Assembly: GCF_963675165.1 (NCBI RefSeq)
Contig: NC_087381.1
Coordinates: 2,046,001 to 2,110,000 of the forward strand
Length of the DNA stretch: 64,000 nt
Direction: 5' to 3'
Origin: Halichondria panicea
Lineage: Eukaryota; Porifera; Demospongiae; Suberitida; Halichondriidae
Part shown: positions 35,699 through 50,100 of the stretch, in pieces
Layout: the number at the start of each line of letters is the position of its first letter
Numbering within the stretch: position 1 is the stretch's first letter
Notes under the pieces: model-generated
The model's database searches: none
Told to the model about the DNA's origin: nothing
What the model saw: only the letters and a program-made list of their open reading frames with translations
Translations under genes and position numbers: made by a program

Positions 35699-38600
35699 TC
35701 AACCTTCGCAAGTGGGTGCCTCTGGGATCCATAGTGCATTATTCCCGCACACACGAACAGTAGAGCCAGTTAAAACCAGTCCCTCGGCACACGAGTAAAG
35801 AGCTACGTTACCGGCTGTGGTACCAGAGGGTGTGACCACATTCCCATTAGGGGGTGGGGAGAGGAGACCACAGTCAGGAACTACATGGTGGATACAGTGA
35901 ATTATTCTATCATTTGAGACATATAATTACGCCAACATGTTCCAATTGCATGATAAGCATAAAAATAATTTTAGTAGCAGAGGAAGTGTTGACACTCTAT
36001 ACAGTGGTTTACCGTTAGTCTAGCTATAATCAGGTTCAAGACATTAATTATAATAAGTACACAGTTGATATAGTATTGTTTGCCCTACCTGCTCTCAGAC
36101 AGACAGGTGCAATCAGAGTCCATCTTCCATTAGTGGTACAGGTACGAGTGATTGATCCGGTCAGAATGAACCCTTCATCACAGGTGTACGTTGCCACACT
36201 ACCTTCATTGACATCGTTGGACAAAGATAGATCTCCATTGACAAGGTCTGGTAATTGCCCACAAGTTGGAACTGTCGAATGAAGTTTGAACATAATTAGA
36301 AACTAAAGTAAAGGACAGAGTGACTGCTATATACCATAATAATATTCACTAATCATTTATCATGCTGACCTCCACATGAAGGTATATCTTCTGGAGTCCA
36401 CAATCCGCTATTGTCACAGAATCGAATAGAAAAACCATTCAAAACCAGTCCATTATCACACGAGTAGGAACCTAAGTTACCAGTAGTGGTGCCAGAAGGT
36501 GTGATCACAATCCCATTGGTAGGTGGTGAGAGGGGACCACAGTCAGCAACTGCATTGTGAATTATGAAAACATTATTATAAGCATTGTTGATCTGCTGCT
36601 TTTCAATAGCTTAATTAAGACGCCATAGTAGCAGCATTGGTAAGGTGTCACTCTATAATATATACTAGGGGGCTGTTCACACAAGTCTACTAAAATTGAG
36701 TATTATTTTCCCTACCTGCTCTCAGACAGACAGGTGCAATCAGAGTCCATCCTCCATTAGTGGTACAGGTACGAGTGATCGATCCTGTCAGAATGAACCC
36801 TTCGTCACAAGTGTACGTTGCCACACTTCCTTCATTTACATCATCGGACAAAGATAGATCTCCATTCACAAGCTCTGGTAATTGCCCACAAGTTGGAACT
36901 GTCGAATGAAGTTTGAACATAATTATAACTAAAGTAAAGGACAGAGTGACTGCTATATACCATAATAATATTCACTAATCATTTAACGTGCTGACCTCCA
37001 CATGAAGGTATATCTTCTGGAGTCCACAATCCGCTATTGTCACAGAATCGAATAGAAAAACCATTCAAAACCAGTCCATTATCACACGAGTAGGAACCTA
37101 AGTTACCAGTAGTGGTGCCAGAAGGTGTGATCACACTCCCATTGGTAGGTGGTGAGAGGGGACCACAGTCAGCAACTGCATTGTGAGTTATGAAAACATT
37201 CTTATAAGCATTGTTGATCTGCTGCTTTTCAATAGCTTAATTGAGACGCAATAGTAGCTGCATTGGTAACGTGTCACTTCATAATATATACTAGGGGGCT
37301 GTTCACACAAGTCTACTAAAATTGACTATAATTATATACATAATTTAAAATTATGGTATTAGGGTATTATTTTCCCTACCTGCTCTCAGACAGACAGGTG
37401 CAATCAGAGTCCATCCTCCATTAGTGGTACAGGTACGAGTGATCGATCCGGTCAGATTGAACCCTGTGTCACAGGTGTACGTTGCGACACTACCTTCATT
37501 GACATCATCGGACAAAGATAGATCTCCATTGACAAGCTCTGGTAATTGCCCACAAGTTGGAACTGTCGATGAAATAATTAGAAACTAAAGTAAAGGACAG
37601 AGTGACTGCTATATATACCATAATAATATTCACTAATCATTTAACGTGCTGACCTCCACATGAAGGTATATCTTCTGGAGTCCACAATCCGCTATTGTCA
37701 CAGAATCGACTAGAAAAACCATTCAAAACCAGTCCATCATCACACGAGTAGGAACCTAAGTCACCAGTAGTGGTGCCAGAAGGTGTGATCACGCTTCCAT
37801 TGGTAGGTGGGGAGAGGGGGCCACAGTCAGCAACTGCATTGTGAGTTATGAAAGCATTTTTGAACTGCTGCTTTTCAATAGCTTAATTAAGACGCCATAT
37901 AGTAGCAGCATTGGTAAGGTGTCACTCTATAATATACTAGGGGGCTGTTCACACAAGTCTACTAAAATTGGGTATTATTTTCCTTACCTGCTCTCAGACA
38001 GACAGGTGCAATCAGAGTCCATTCTCCATTACTGGTACAGGTACGAGTGATTGATCCTGTCAGAATGAACCCTTCATCACAAGTGTACGTTGCCACACTT
38101 CCTTCATTTACACCACTGGACAAAGATAGATCTCCATTGACAAGCTCTGGTAATTGCCCACAAGTTGGAACTGTCGAATGAAGTTTGAACATAATTACAA
38201 ACTAAAGTAAAGGACAGAGTGACTGCTATATATACCATAATAATATTCTAATCATTTATGCTGACCTCCACATGAAGGTATATTTTCTGGAGTCCACAAT
38301 CCGCTATTGTCACAGAATCGAATAGAAAAACCATTCAAAACCAGTCCATTATCACACGAGTAGGAACCTAAGTTACCAGTAGTGGTGCCAGAAGGTGTGA
38401 CCACGCTCCCATTGGTAGGTGGTGAGAGGGGACCACAGTCAGCAACTGCATTGTGAGTTATGAAAGCATTGTTATAAGTATTGTTGATCTGAATAGAGAC
38501 ACCATTGTAGCAGCATTGGTAAGGTGTCACTCTATAATATACCGGCTGTTCACACCAGTCTACTAAAATTGGGTATTATTTTCCCTACCTGCTCTCAGAC

Positions 38601-41600
38601 AGACAGGTGCAATCAGAGTCCATCCTCTATTAGTGGTACAGGTACGAGTGATTGATCCTGTCAGAATGAACCCTGTGTCACAGGTGTAGGTTGCCACACT
38701 TCCTTCATTTACACCACTAGACAAAGATAGATCTCCATTCACAAGCTCTGGTAATTGCTCACAAGTTGGAACTGTCGAATGAAGTTTGAACATAATTACA
38801 AACTAAAGTAAAGGACAGAGTGACTGCTATATATACCATAATTAATAATATTCTAATCATTTAACGTGCTGACCTCCACATGAAGGTATATCTTCTGGAG
38901 TCCACAATCCGCTATTGTCACAGAATCGAATAGAAAAACCATTCAAAACCAGTCCATTGTCACACGAGTAGGAACCTAAGTTACCAATAGTGGTGCCAGA
39001 AGGTGTGACCACGCTCCCATTTGTAGGTGGGGAGAGGGGACCACAGTCAGCAACTGCATTGTGAGTTATGAAAACATTATTATAAGTATTGTTGATCTGC
39101 TGCTTTTAAAAAGACACCATAGTAGCAGCATTGGTAAGGTGTCACTCTAATAATATACTAGGGGGCTGTTCACACAAGTCTACTAAAATTGACTATAATT
39201 ATATACATAATTTAAAATTATGGTATTAGGGTATTATTTTCCCTACCTGCTCTCAGACAGACAGGTGCAATCAGAGTCCATCCTCCATTAGTGGTACAAG
39301 TACGAGTGATTGATCCTGTCAGAATAAACCCTTCGTCACAAGTGTACGTTGCCACACTTCCTTCATTTACACCACTGGACAAAGATAGATATCCATTGAC
39401 AAGCTCTGGTAATTGCCCACAAGTTGGAACTGTCGAATGAAGTTTGAACATAATTACAAACTAAAGTAAAGGACAGAGTGACTGCTATATATACCATAAT
39501 AATATTCTAATCATTTAACGTGCTGACCTCCACATGAAGGTATATTTTCTGGAGTCCACAATCCGCTATTGTCACAGAATCGAATAGAAAAACCATTCAA
39601 AACCAGTCCATTATCACACGAGTAGGAACCTAAGTTACCAGTAGTGGTGCCAGAAGGTGTGACCACGCTCCCATTGGTAGGTGGTGAGAGGGGACCACAG
39701 TCAGCAACTGCATTGTGAGTTATGAAAGCATTGTTATAAGTATTGTTGATCTGAATAGAGACACCATAGTAGCAGCATTGGTAAGGTGTCACTCTATAAT
39801 ATACTAGGGGGCTGTTCACACAAGTCTACTAAAATTGGGTATTATTTTCCCTACCTGCTCTCAGACAGACAGGTGCAATCAGAGTCCATCCTCCATTAGT
39901 GGTACAGGTACGAGTGATCGATCCTGTCAGAATGAACCCTTCGTCACAAGTGTACGTTGCCACACTTCCTTCATTTACACCACTGGACAAAGATAGATCT
40001 CCATTGACAAGCTCTGGTAATTGCCCACAAGTTGGAACTGTCGAATGAAGTTTGAACATAATTATAAACTAAAGTAAAGGACAGAGTGACTGCTATATAT
40101 ACCATAATAATATTCACTAATCAATTAACGTGCTGACCTCCACATGAAGGTATATCTTCTGGAGTCCACAATCCGCTATTGTCACAGAATCGAATAGAAA
40201 AACCATTCAAAACCAGTCCATTATCACACGAGTAGGAACCTAAGTTACCAGTAGTGGTGCCAGAAGGTGTGATCACACTCCCATTGGTAGGTGGTGAGAG
40301 GGGACCACAGTCAGCAACTGCATTGTGAGTTATGAAAACATTATTATAAGCATTGTTGATCTGCTGCTTTTCAATAGCTTAATTAAGACACCATAGTAGC
40401 AGCATTGGTAAGGTGTCACTCTATAATATACTAGAGGGCTGTTCACACAAGTCTACTAAAATTGGGTATTATTTTCCCTACCTGCTCTCAGACAGACAGG
40501 TGCAATCAGAGTCCATCCTCCATTAGTGGTACAGGTACGAGTGATCGATCCTGTCAGAATGAACCCTTCGTCACAAGTGTACGTTGCCACACTACCTTCA
40601 TTGACATCGTCGGACAAAGATAGATCTCCATTCACAAGGTCTGGTAATTGCCCACAAGTTGGAACTGTCGAATGAAGTTTGAACATAATTATAAACTAAA
40701 GTAAAGGACAGAGTGACTGCTATATATACCATACTAATATTCACTAATCATTTAACGTGATGACCTCCACATGAAGGTATATCTTCTGGAGTCCACAATC
40801 CGCTATTGTCACAGAATCGAATAGAAAAACCATTCAAAACCAGTCCATTGTCACACGAGTAGGAACCTAAGTTACCAGTAGTGGTGCCAGAAGGTGTGAC
40901 CACGCTCCCATTTGTAGGTGGGGAGAGGGGACCACAGTCAGCAACTGCATTGTGAGTTATGAAAACATTATTATAAGTATTGTTGATCTGCTGCTTTTAA
41001 AAAGACACCATAGTAGCAGCATTGGTAAGGTGTCACTCCAATAATATACTAGGGGGCTGTTCACACAAGTCTACTAAAATTGACTATAATTATATACATA
41101 ATTTAAAATTATGGTATTAGGGTATTATTTTCCCTACCTGCTCTCAGACAGACAGGTGCAATCAGAGTCCATCCTCCATTAGTGGTACAGGTACGAGTGA
41201 TCGATCCGGTCAGATTGAACCCTGTGTCACAGGTGTACGTTGCCACACTACCTACATTGACATCGTCGGACAAAGATAGATCTCCATTCACAAGCTCTGG
41301 TAATTGCCCACAAGTTGGAACTGTCGAATGAAGTTTGAACATAATTATAACTAAAGTAAAGGACAGAGTGACTGCTATATATACCATAATAATATTCTAA
41401 TCATTTAACGTGCTGACCTCCACATGAAGGTATATTTTCTGGAGTCCACAATCCGCTATTGTCACAGAATCGAATAGAGAAACCATTCAAAACCAGTCCA
41501 TTATCACACGAGTAGGAACCTAAGTTACCAGTAGTGGTGCCAGAAGGTGTGACCACGCTCCCATTGGTAGGTGGTGAGAGGGGACCACAGTCAGCAACTG

Positions 41601-44154
41601 CATTGTGAGCATTGTTATAAGTATTGTTGATCTGAATAGAGACACCATTGTAGCAGCATTGGTAAGGTGTCACTCTATAATATATACTAGGGGGCTGTTC
41701 ACACAAGTCTACTAAAATTGCATGGGTATTATTTTCCCTACCTGCTCTCAGACAGACAGGTGCAATCAGAGTCCATTCTCCATTACTGGTACAGGTACGA
41801 GTGATTGATCCTGTCAGAATAAACCCTTCGTCACAAGTGTACGTTGCCACACTTCCTTCATTTACACCACTGGACAAAGATAGATCTCCATTCACAAGCT
41901 CTGGTAATTGCTCACAAGTTGGAACTGTCGAATGAAGTTTGAACATAATTATAACTAAAGTAAAGGACAGAGTGACTGCTATATACCATAATAATATTCA
42001 CTAATCATTTAACGTGCTGACCTCCACATGAAGGTATATCTTCTGGAGTCCACAATCCGCTATTGTCACAGAATCGAATAGAAAAACCATTCAAAACCAG
42101 TCCATTATCACACGAGTAGGAACCTAAGTTACCAGTAGTGGTGCCAGAAGGTGTGACCACGCTCCCATTGGTAGGTGGGGAGAGGGGACCACAGTCAGCA
42201 ACTGCATTGTGAGTTATGAAAACATTCTTATAAGCATTGTTGATCTGCTTTTCAATAGCTTAATTGAGACGCAATAGTAGCTGCATTGGTAACGTGTCAC
42301 TCCATAATATATACTAGGGGGCTGTTCACACAAGTCTACTAAAATTGACTATAATTATATACATAATTTAAAATTATGGTATTAGGGTATTATTTTCCCT
42401 ACCTGCTCTCAGACAGACAGGTGCAATCAGAGTCCATCCTCCATTAGTGGTACAGGTACGAGTGATCGATCCGGTCAGATTGAACCCTGTGTCACATGTG
42501 TACGTTGCCACACTACCTTCATTGACATCATCGGACAAAGATAGATCTCCATTGACAAGCTCTGGTAATTGCCCACAAGTTGGAACTGTGGATGAAATAA
42601 TTAGAAACTAAAGTAAAGGACAGAGTGACTGCTATATATACCATAATAATATTCACTAATCATTTAACGTGCTGACCTCCACATGAAGGTATATCTTCTG
42701 GAGTCCACAATCCACTATTGTCACAGAATCGACTAGAAAAACCATTCAAAACCAGTCCATCATCACACGAGTAGGAACCTAAGTCACCAGTAGTGGTGCC
42801 AGAAGGTGTGATCACGCTCCCATTGGTAGGTGGGGAGAGGGGGCCACAGTCAGCAACTGCATTGTGAGTTATGAAAGCATTTTTGATCTGCTGCTTTTCA
42901 ATAGCTTAATTAAGACGCCATATAGTAGCAGCATTGGTAAGGTGTCACTCTATAATATATACTAGGGGGCTGTTCACACAAGTCTACTAAAATTGGGTAT
43001 TATTTTCCCTACCTGCTCTCAGACAGACAGGTGCAATCAGAGTCCATTCTCCATTGCTGGTACAGGTACGAGTGATTGATCCTGTCAGAATAAACCCTTC
43101 GTCACAAGTGTACGTTGCCACACTTCCTTCATTTACACCACTGGACAAAGATAGATCTCCATTCACAAGCTCTGGTAATTGCTCACAAGTTGGAACTGTC
43201 GAATGAAGTTTGAACATAATTATAACTAAAGTAAAGGACAGAGTGACTGCTATATACCATAATAATATTCACTAATCATTTAACGTGCTGACCTCCACAT
43301 GAAGGTATATCTTCTGGAGTCCACAATCCGCTATTGTCACAGAATCGAATAGAAAAACCATTCAAAACCAGTCCATTATCACACGAGTAGGAACCTAAGT
43401 TACCAGTAGTGGTGCCAGAAGGTGTGACCACGCTCCCATTGGTAGGTGGGGAGAGGGGACCACAGTCAGCAACTGCATTGTGAGTTATGAAAACATTATT
43501 ATAAGTATTGTTGATCTGCTGCTTTTAAAAAGACACCATAGTAGCAGCATTGGTAAGGTGTCACTCCAATAATATACTAGGGGCTGTTCACACAAGTCTA
43601 CTAAAATTGACTGTAATTATTATTGAGTCTATACATAATTATAAATTATGGTATTAGGGAATCATTTTCCCTACCTGCTCTCAGACAGACAGGTGCAATC
43701 AGAGTCCATCCTCCTTTAGTGGTACAGATACGAGTGGTTGATCCGGTCAGATTGAACCCTTCGTCACAGGTGTACGTTGCCACACTTCCTTCATTTACAT
43801 CGTCGGACAAAGATAGATCTCCATTGACAGGCCTAGACAGTTGCCCACAAGTTGGAACTGTCGAACAAAGAATGCATGTGGGATGAGGCAAATTACAAAT
43901 GGCATCCTATTATTAAAGGACATTCAGATATTGACCACTCGATTCCAAATCGTTGTTACGCTTTTTTACATGCTGACCTTTGCATGTAGGTATATCTGGA
44001 ATCCACAATCCATTGTTATCACAAAATCGAACTGTAGATCCACTCAAAACCAATCCATCATCACACAAGTATAGAGCTACGTTACACGCTGTGGTACTAG
44101 AGCGGGTGATCACACTTCCATTAGGGGGTGGGGAGAGGGGACCACAGTTGGGTA
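35699..44154 (-). CDS. Gene B sushi (CCP) exon array: 27 domains, alternating A and B types
   Basis: Each exon is one sushi domain of about 60 residues with four Cys and the conserved C-terminal Trp. Type A (14 exons, e.g. 36549-36370) reads DCGPLSPPTNGSV ... SYSCDNGLVL ... CDNSGLWTP ... PSC. Type B (13 exons, e.g. 36271-36089) reads TCGQLPELVNGDL ... ATYTCDEGFILTG ... WTLIAPVC. The first (44154-43978) and last (35880-35699) exons are type A variants of each other, more diverged from the internal ones. The internal A-B pair repeats about every 600-650 bp with highly similar introns. Confidence 0.85.
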
Positions 44155-47100
44155 CTAAGCAAGAATATATAGAAGTGTATTGACAGTAGGAATCCATCAA
44201 TTAAAAAGGGCCCCTTGTTTCTCAATGTGTGCAAGTAATTGCATACTTAGTACATAATATGTGAAATGGAAGGTGCAAAGGTAGTATAGGCACACTCATT
44301 TTATAGAAGCCGATACATCTAGCTACTAAGGTGCTCTCTTATATACCATCTGTGTCTAGTAAGGTGATAGTGGCAGTGCTTATTTCCAGGGAAACGTCAT
44401 CTCCAGCTGTGAGTGTGACGTTGAATAGTTCGGATGGTTCTGGAGTGGTGTCTTGTGTGAGCTCAATTGTTAGAGGTACACTCCAAACTCCAGGGAACAG
44501 CATTAGGGAACCACTGGTAACAGTGACATCACTGCCATCTGTATAATTATGTGTGTGAGTGGTCAGCTGCATATAATTATTATTGCTACTATATACCTCT
44601 AAAGTACTGGGGTATGACATAATGTTCCTAGTGAAGTCATTTTAAAGAAACCATCGGATAACTTCAACATAAGAGATCACATAAAATTTGTTACTGTTCG
44701 CACCCGTTTGCAATAACAAACTCGCTGTCAAAGCCAAACACTATAGAACAAATAAACATTTTTACTCTCGTAATCGTATTGCAAAGTTATGGAATTTACT
44801 TGATGCCCACCATGGATATCAACGCACCAGAATACCCTCTTACTCTATCACTACTTCTGGGAATACTTCAAACAAAACTTTAATTCTGACAACCCATGCA
44901 TGTACATATACTACTTAATATGCTCATGCTACATATGCTCATAGCTCCTCCACATGTTATTGTACTACATATTTATTCAGCTGTGTTGCACAATGCGGCA
45001 CAGTCTGTCAGCCAGCCTTTGTAACAATAATTATACTGTGTTTTTATATCACAATTACATTACAGGCTGTGAAGCAATAATGTAGGTGCATGTACGTACA
45101 TTAGTTACTAGTAGCCCAGAATCCAGCAATCTGATTGGTCAGTACAGGGTTTATATTTCCCATATTAACCTGTAAATTCTCATATAAACCTGTAATTTTC
45201 ATGTTCACAACAACCATTCATTATTTTGTGTTTTTCAAACATGTTTTTTGTAGATTGTGTTATAAAAAACAATGAGAAGTAACTGTTCTGTTTTTGGTAA
45301 TGACATAAAATTATAATGTTCAGTCGCTGTTAATACGTTGGTTGTTGGATGTAGGCATAGAGAGATTGATGGTAACGTTGCAGGTACTAAAGTTAAAGTT
45401 TGGAGGCATAAATTGACAGCAGTTGGTTTGTGAGTTCTGTTGCACTACTGCCATCTGTGAGTGATCAGTGTGTGCCAGTATGTTAATTGGCTTTACGTTG
45501 AGGATGTCTGAAACTGACTTCTTTTGACACTCAGAAGTTCTCTTGTAGCTGCGAACTCCTTCCAAGCTTCGGTGTCCAGTTGTTTCCATTATCATTTGTT
45601 CGTCCACTCCAGCATTGTAGAGTCTAGTAGCAGCAGTTGCACAGAGAGAATGATTCGTTCGGTACCCCTTAATACTAGCTGCAGAGCATAGTCGAGCCAC
45701 TGTTTGGTCCAGCGTACGTATTGTGGCCAATTGGTTTGTTCGAAAACCAAGTAGTAGGTGTTGGGTTTTTCAAGGCTCGAAAGTAAAATGAATTTTTAGG
45801 ACAATCTTTTGGCAGGAGCTGTTGGTAAAGCTTGAATAGCCGAACGAAGCATTCTTCAGGGTTTTCGGGATTGTTGTAGTGAGACACTACTTTTCGGCTT
45901 GAGTTTCCTGCCTTTCAAGCCTCCTGGTCGATTTTTGATATGTCTTCTGTGTATTTCAAATACGACCGCTGTCCTTCAACTTCAATTACTTGAATTTGGC
46001 ATGGTTCTGACCTCAATTGACGATGTTCGCTACCACTTCGTAGAGCAAAGTAGACACCATTCATAAAAAGTACCGTATCAACCAGTGCTTGTGGAGTTTT
46101 GCATCCAAGAAGACCTTTGTTCCATAGAAGTTCTTCTTCTTCTTCTGTTAGAGGTTCAGCCTTCTTCTTTTGTGACCCTAGTCCAGCTCTCTGGGCCATC
46201 GTTCTTTTCCGAATCTGAAAAATGAAGCATTTCAGGTTCTCGGATAGTTCCTCGGATTTCAGGTCACTCAATAGTGGAATAACATCCCCTTGGCACTTTA
46301 ATCGGTACTCACACCAGTCATTCCATAGCTTGAAGTAGTACTTTGTATCTGAAGTTGTGCTATTAGGAATAGCACTCTTCAATTTTTCCATCTCATTTTT
46401 TGTTAACTGAGGTGCAAATGCATGTACGCACTTGCTTGGAGGTAGAGGCACTGCTTGAAGAAAGCTTCATTCGCTTTGAGTTAGGTAGAGAAGATTGTGC
46501 AGGTTCTGTTGGCTCGTCCAGCTTCTCCTCCTTTCTTTGTTCTGTAGAAAAAGTAGCCAGCTCCGCTTCCACATTTATGTCGTAGAGGGCGGGGTCTATG
46601 GGCTCGGTCATTATTATGCCGAGTACTTTTTGAAAAGAGCTTGTCTAGGCCTACGTCTTCGTCCGCGTCCATTCTTTCGTTGAAATGAACCTAGCAACTA
46701 ACTCGTTAGATACTGTTTAGGAGGTATCTATGGGAATTATAAGCCCGCAGGCACTCGTAGTACCCTCGCTTTGCTCAGGATACTACAGCAGGCCTTTGGG
46801 CTTATAATTCCCATAGATACCTCCTAAACAGTATCTAACTATTATGTAAACTCTCGTTAATCTGGTCACCCTCAGGACATTGCAGCTTGGCCAGAATATA
46901 GTGAGGTGTGGCCGCATTTCAGAAAATGGTCGTGGCTAAAAACGATTCTACCTCGACTAATTATTTTTGCGGATCTGTCCCGAGGATTAATGCATTAATC
47001 ATACTTATCTGGCACAGTTCTAACTTATGTCATGCCTTATTTATGCAAGCTTTATTGTGCGATATAGCACCAAACAACAATAGTTTATCGTAATTCAATT

Positions 47101-50100
47101 TTATCTGCCAAACGACACTTACAACGTAATATCCAGCCATAATAAACGTACATTTCACTGTTTAGCTCATTTTACTGGTATTAAATTCTGCTAAATCCTG
47201 CTCAAGTTGTGAAATTAATGTTATTCATGGGCTATAACATAATTACAGTGGAACCTCCATTAACGACCACCTCCAAAATGCAACCACATGCACGCTATAT
47301 AACGGCCAAAAGCTCAAGGTCCGGATTGAAACTACAATGACTTCAAGTAACCTCTGAGGAGCGACCACCTCTCTACTCCCTATAACAAGCAGCTTTCTAG
47401 TCCCTGATCAGCTTTAGCAATGGAAAATTACTTCCCAGAACGGACAGCCACACCCAGAATTAGCAGAAAATTATTGCTAAGATAGCATTATTATGCACAA
47501 CAATCGTGAAAATCTGGCTGTAGCTTGTCCCTACAGCCTTTTCAAAGCTTGTATGAGCTAAAGAAGCAGTTAGCAAAGCTCCAAGATTGATTTGCAGCAA
47601 GAAATGACTCATAGAGCATACATAGCTGGCAATCGAAACCTCCCAAAGAAGACCACCTCTCTTATTATAACGGCCAAAAGGTTGTTTCCCAATGGTGTCC
47701 GTTTATGGAGGTTCCACTGTATCACAGTACCAGTTATAGGCGTTATTTAAATCAGCTCTATACAACTCAATTGTAATACCTTGTGTGTTCCTTTTTTCCA
47801 CGGTGTAACTGACAATGACTGGGTCGGGGTTAGCGCCATTGCTATTGACAACAAGAACAGCTGTTCCAGCCTCCTCCACTGTGGTGAAGCTACTCTGGGA
47901 AAATCCAACTCGAGCAACTGCAGAGGAGAGATAATTATCAAATGGTCTGTTTCTCCTTCTCCAGCTAGGAAGAGGCGAAACTAGTAGACAAAAAAATTAA
48001 ATACGATTTTCTAAAACGAATGAAGAGATAAAATTAGGGGGAAATGAGCTCAATCAAACCTATCATACTTACAATTTACAGAACTGAAACCACGGCGCTG
48101 TTTTGTATCATCTCTACTTCACAATTAAAGGTTGACTATATACACACCCTGTCTTGAATCATTGTCTTCAATCTGAAACTCAATACTAGATCTAGAAGTT
48201 TGAATGGTGACTCTGTCAGGAACTCCAGACAACAGAGACAGCTGCACTCCAAACCTCTCATTTATTTCTCCCTCAAACACTCCATCGTCATTGACTACGA
48301 TGAGTCCTTCAAAGATTGGTGATAGTGAAGAAAGTGTGACTGGCTCATTTAAAGCAGCCACATAGTCCTCCAGATTTGAGTCTCCACCTGCATGGTGAGA
48401 ATTGAGCAAATAAAAATAACAAGTACTGTATATCGAGACCAATTAATGCATAGTAAATCATTTTGAGAATGGCACTGTACATGTATACCATCCCTCTCTC
48501 TTTTGTGAGTATTTAATTTTCGATAATTCGGAATCGACAGAGTTTCACCTTCGAAATTCCGTATATATAGTATTTAGCTGCTCCACAAAACTTAATTACA
48601 AATACTTTTAGCAATAGTTTAAACGCTACTCTAGATTTATTAGTACAGGCCTGTAACCACAAGTATTACATCAAGCTTGATACAATTCTAAATATCAGCT
48701 GAAATGTTTGCGTAAAATAGCATGTATAGCAATGAATATCTGAGGACAAAACCATAACCAGTGTGCCATGCAGTACCTGTGGCATTGATGTTGTATGTAG
48801 AGTACACTAGATCCACTGGTATCCCTAGTTCACCAGAGAGTAGTCTGATATTGAACCGAGCACTGCCTCCTCCCTCCCGAATAACACTCCTCACACCTTC
48901 AAGCACAATCACAGCAGCTGGAGAAATAAAATGTATATAGCATTTCGGGGTATAATAATTATATATATCCAAAACCTAAAAAAGCTCTACACTGTAAAAA
49001 ATGATGTGTGGTTTTGACGCAGAGTGCGTGGCTATTGTGGCAAACGTACGTTTTTTTCTTGCGTTTTTTCCTGATAATTGCCACCATAGTCACGCACTTG
49101 CGTCAAAACCACACACCATTTTTTACAGTGTATATATGCACAGATGCTAAACCAAGTCATCAAACCAACGTTGCTCCAATTTGTGGATCTTATGCTAGCT
49201 GGTTATCTATACCCATAAAATAAACATAAAAGCATTAACTTACTATCTAAGTCATTGATGGTGATCTGAGCCACGTCTCTTCCAATGACAATGTTCCCAG
49301 TAGCGTCTTGTTGGGAGATTGTCAAGCCGATAGAAAATGTCTCATCTCTCTCAACTAGACCATCGGGAATGATCATTATCGTTATTGGTACAGACGAGGG
49401 ACCATCGGGACTGAATACGACTGTCTCATTGATGCCCACATAGTCCATATTCTCTGGGATATATAGAGAAGAGACATAATTATTAAAAGCTACAAAAATG
49501 GTGCCAATAGCTAAAAGCCTACTGGTTTTAACAATAATTATAGTGGTATAGTTCTCGAGGACAATATGGCATCCACATACTGAATATACTCGGTCACATC
49601 ATTACAATAGAGTATATGTACCCACGCTCTATTTTAGGACATTGTGGTGAACTAGAACATTCTGTGACTGGGTTAATTAAGAACTAGAACATTCCGTGGT
49701 AAAGGACCAGAACTTTATGTGTTAAGAACCTTCCAGAGGTTCAGTATTCTAGAACTTTGTGGGTGTTGTAGAACAATCTAGATCTTTGGTGCATGTGTCT
49801 GTATAAAATAGCTAGAGAAGGAGTTATATTCAGTTCTGTTCTCATGTTAAAGTTATAGAAGACTCCTATTTACTTGGATCGTGTTCTGTTTAAGTCAACT
49901 GCGAGCCTTGGCGCAGCCGGGGGCTCATGACAGACATCAATGAACATAAGAGTAGATATCCAGTATATACCTATTGCAGATCCACTCTGGCTTATCAGCT
50001 GCAATTCAACAGTTCTGTCGAGGACACCATACTCCAAAGACACTTGTACAACAAAATCTGACTTGTTTGTGGAGTATGTTGCTTGTAGGAAACTGAACAC

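Noticed and set aside
34596-35699. B and C as one continuous gene
   Set aside because: The B terminal exon has a stop in place of a donor and AATAAA follows about 200 bases on. Skipping that exon could still join them, so this is kept only as a possible isoform.
35699-44154. Regular repeat-spacer pattern like a CRISPR array
   Set aside because: The repeats are 180-bp coding exons for sushi domains with introns, in a eukaryotic gene. Not short palindromic repeats with unique spacers.
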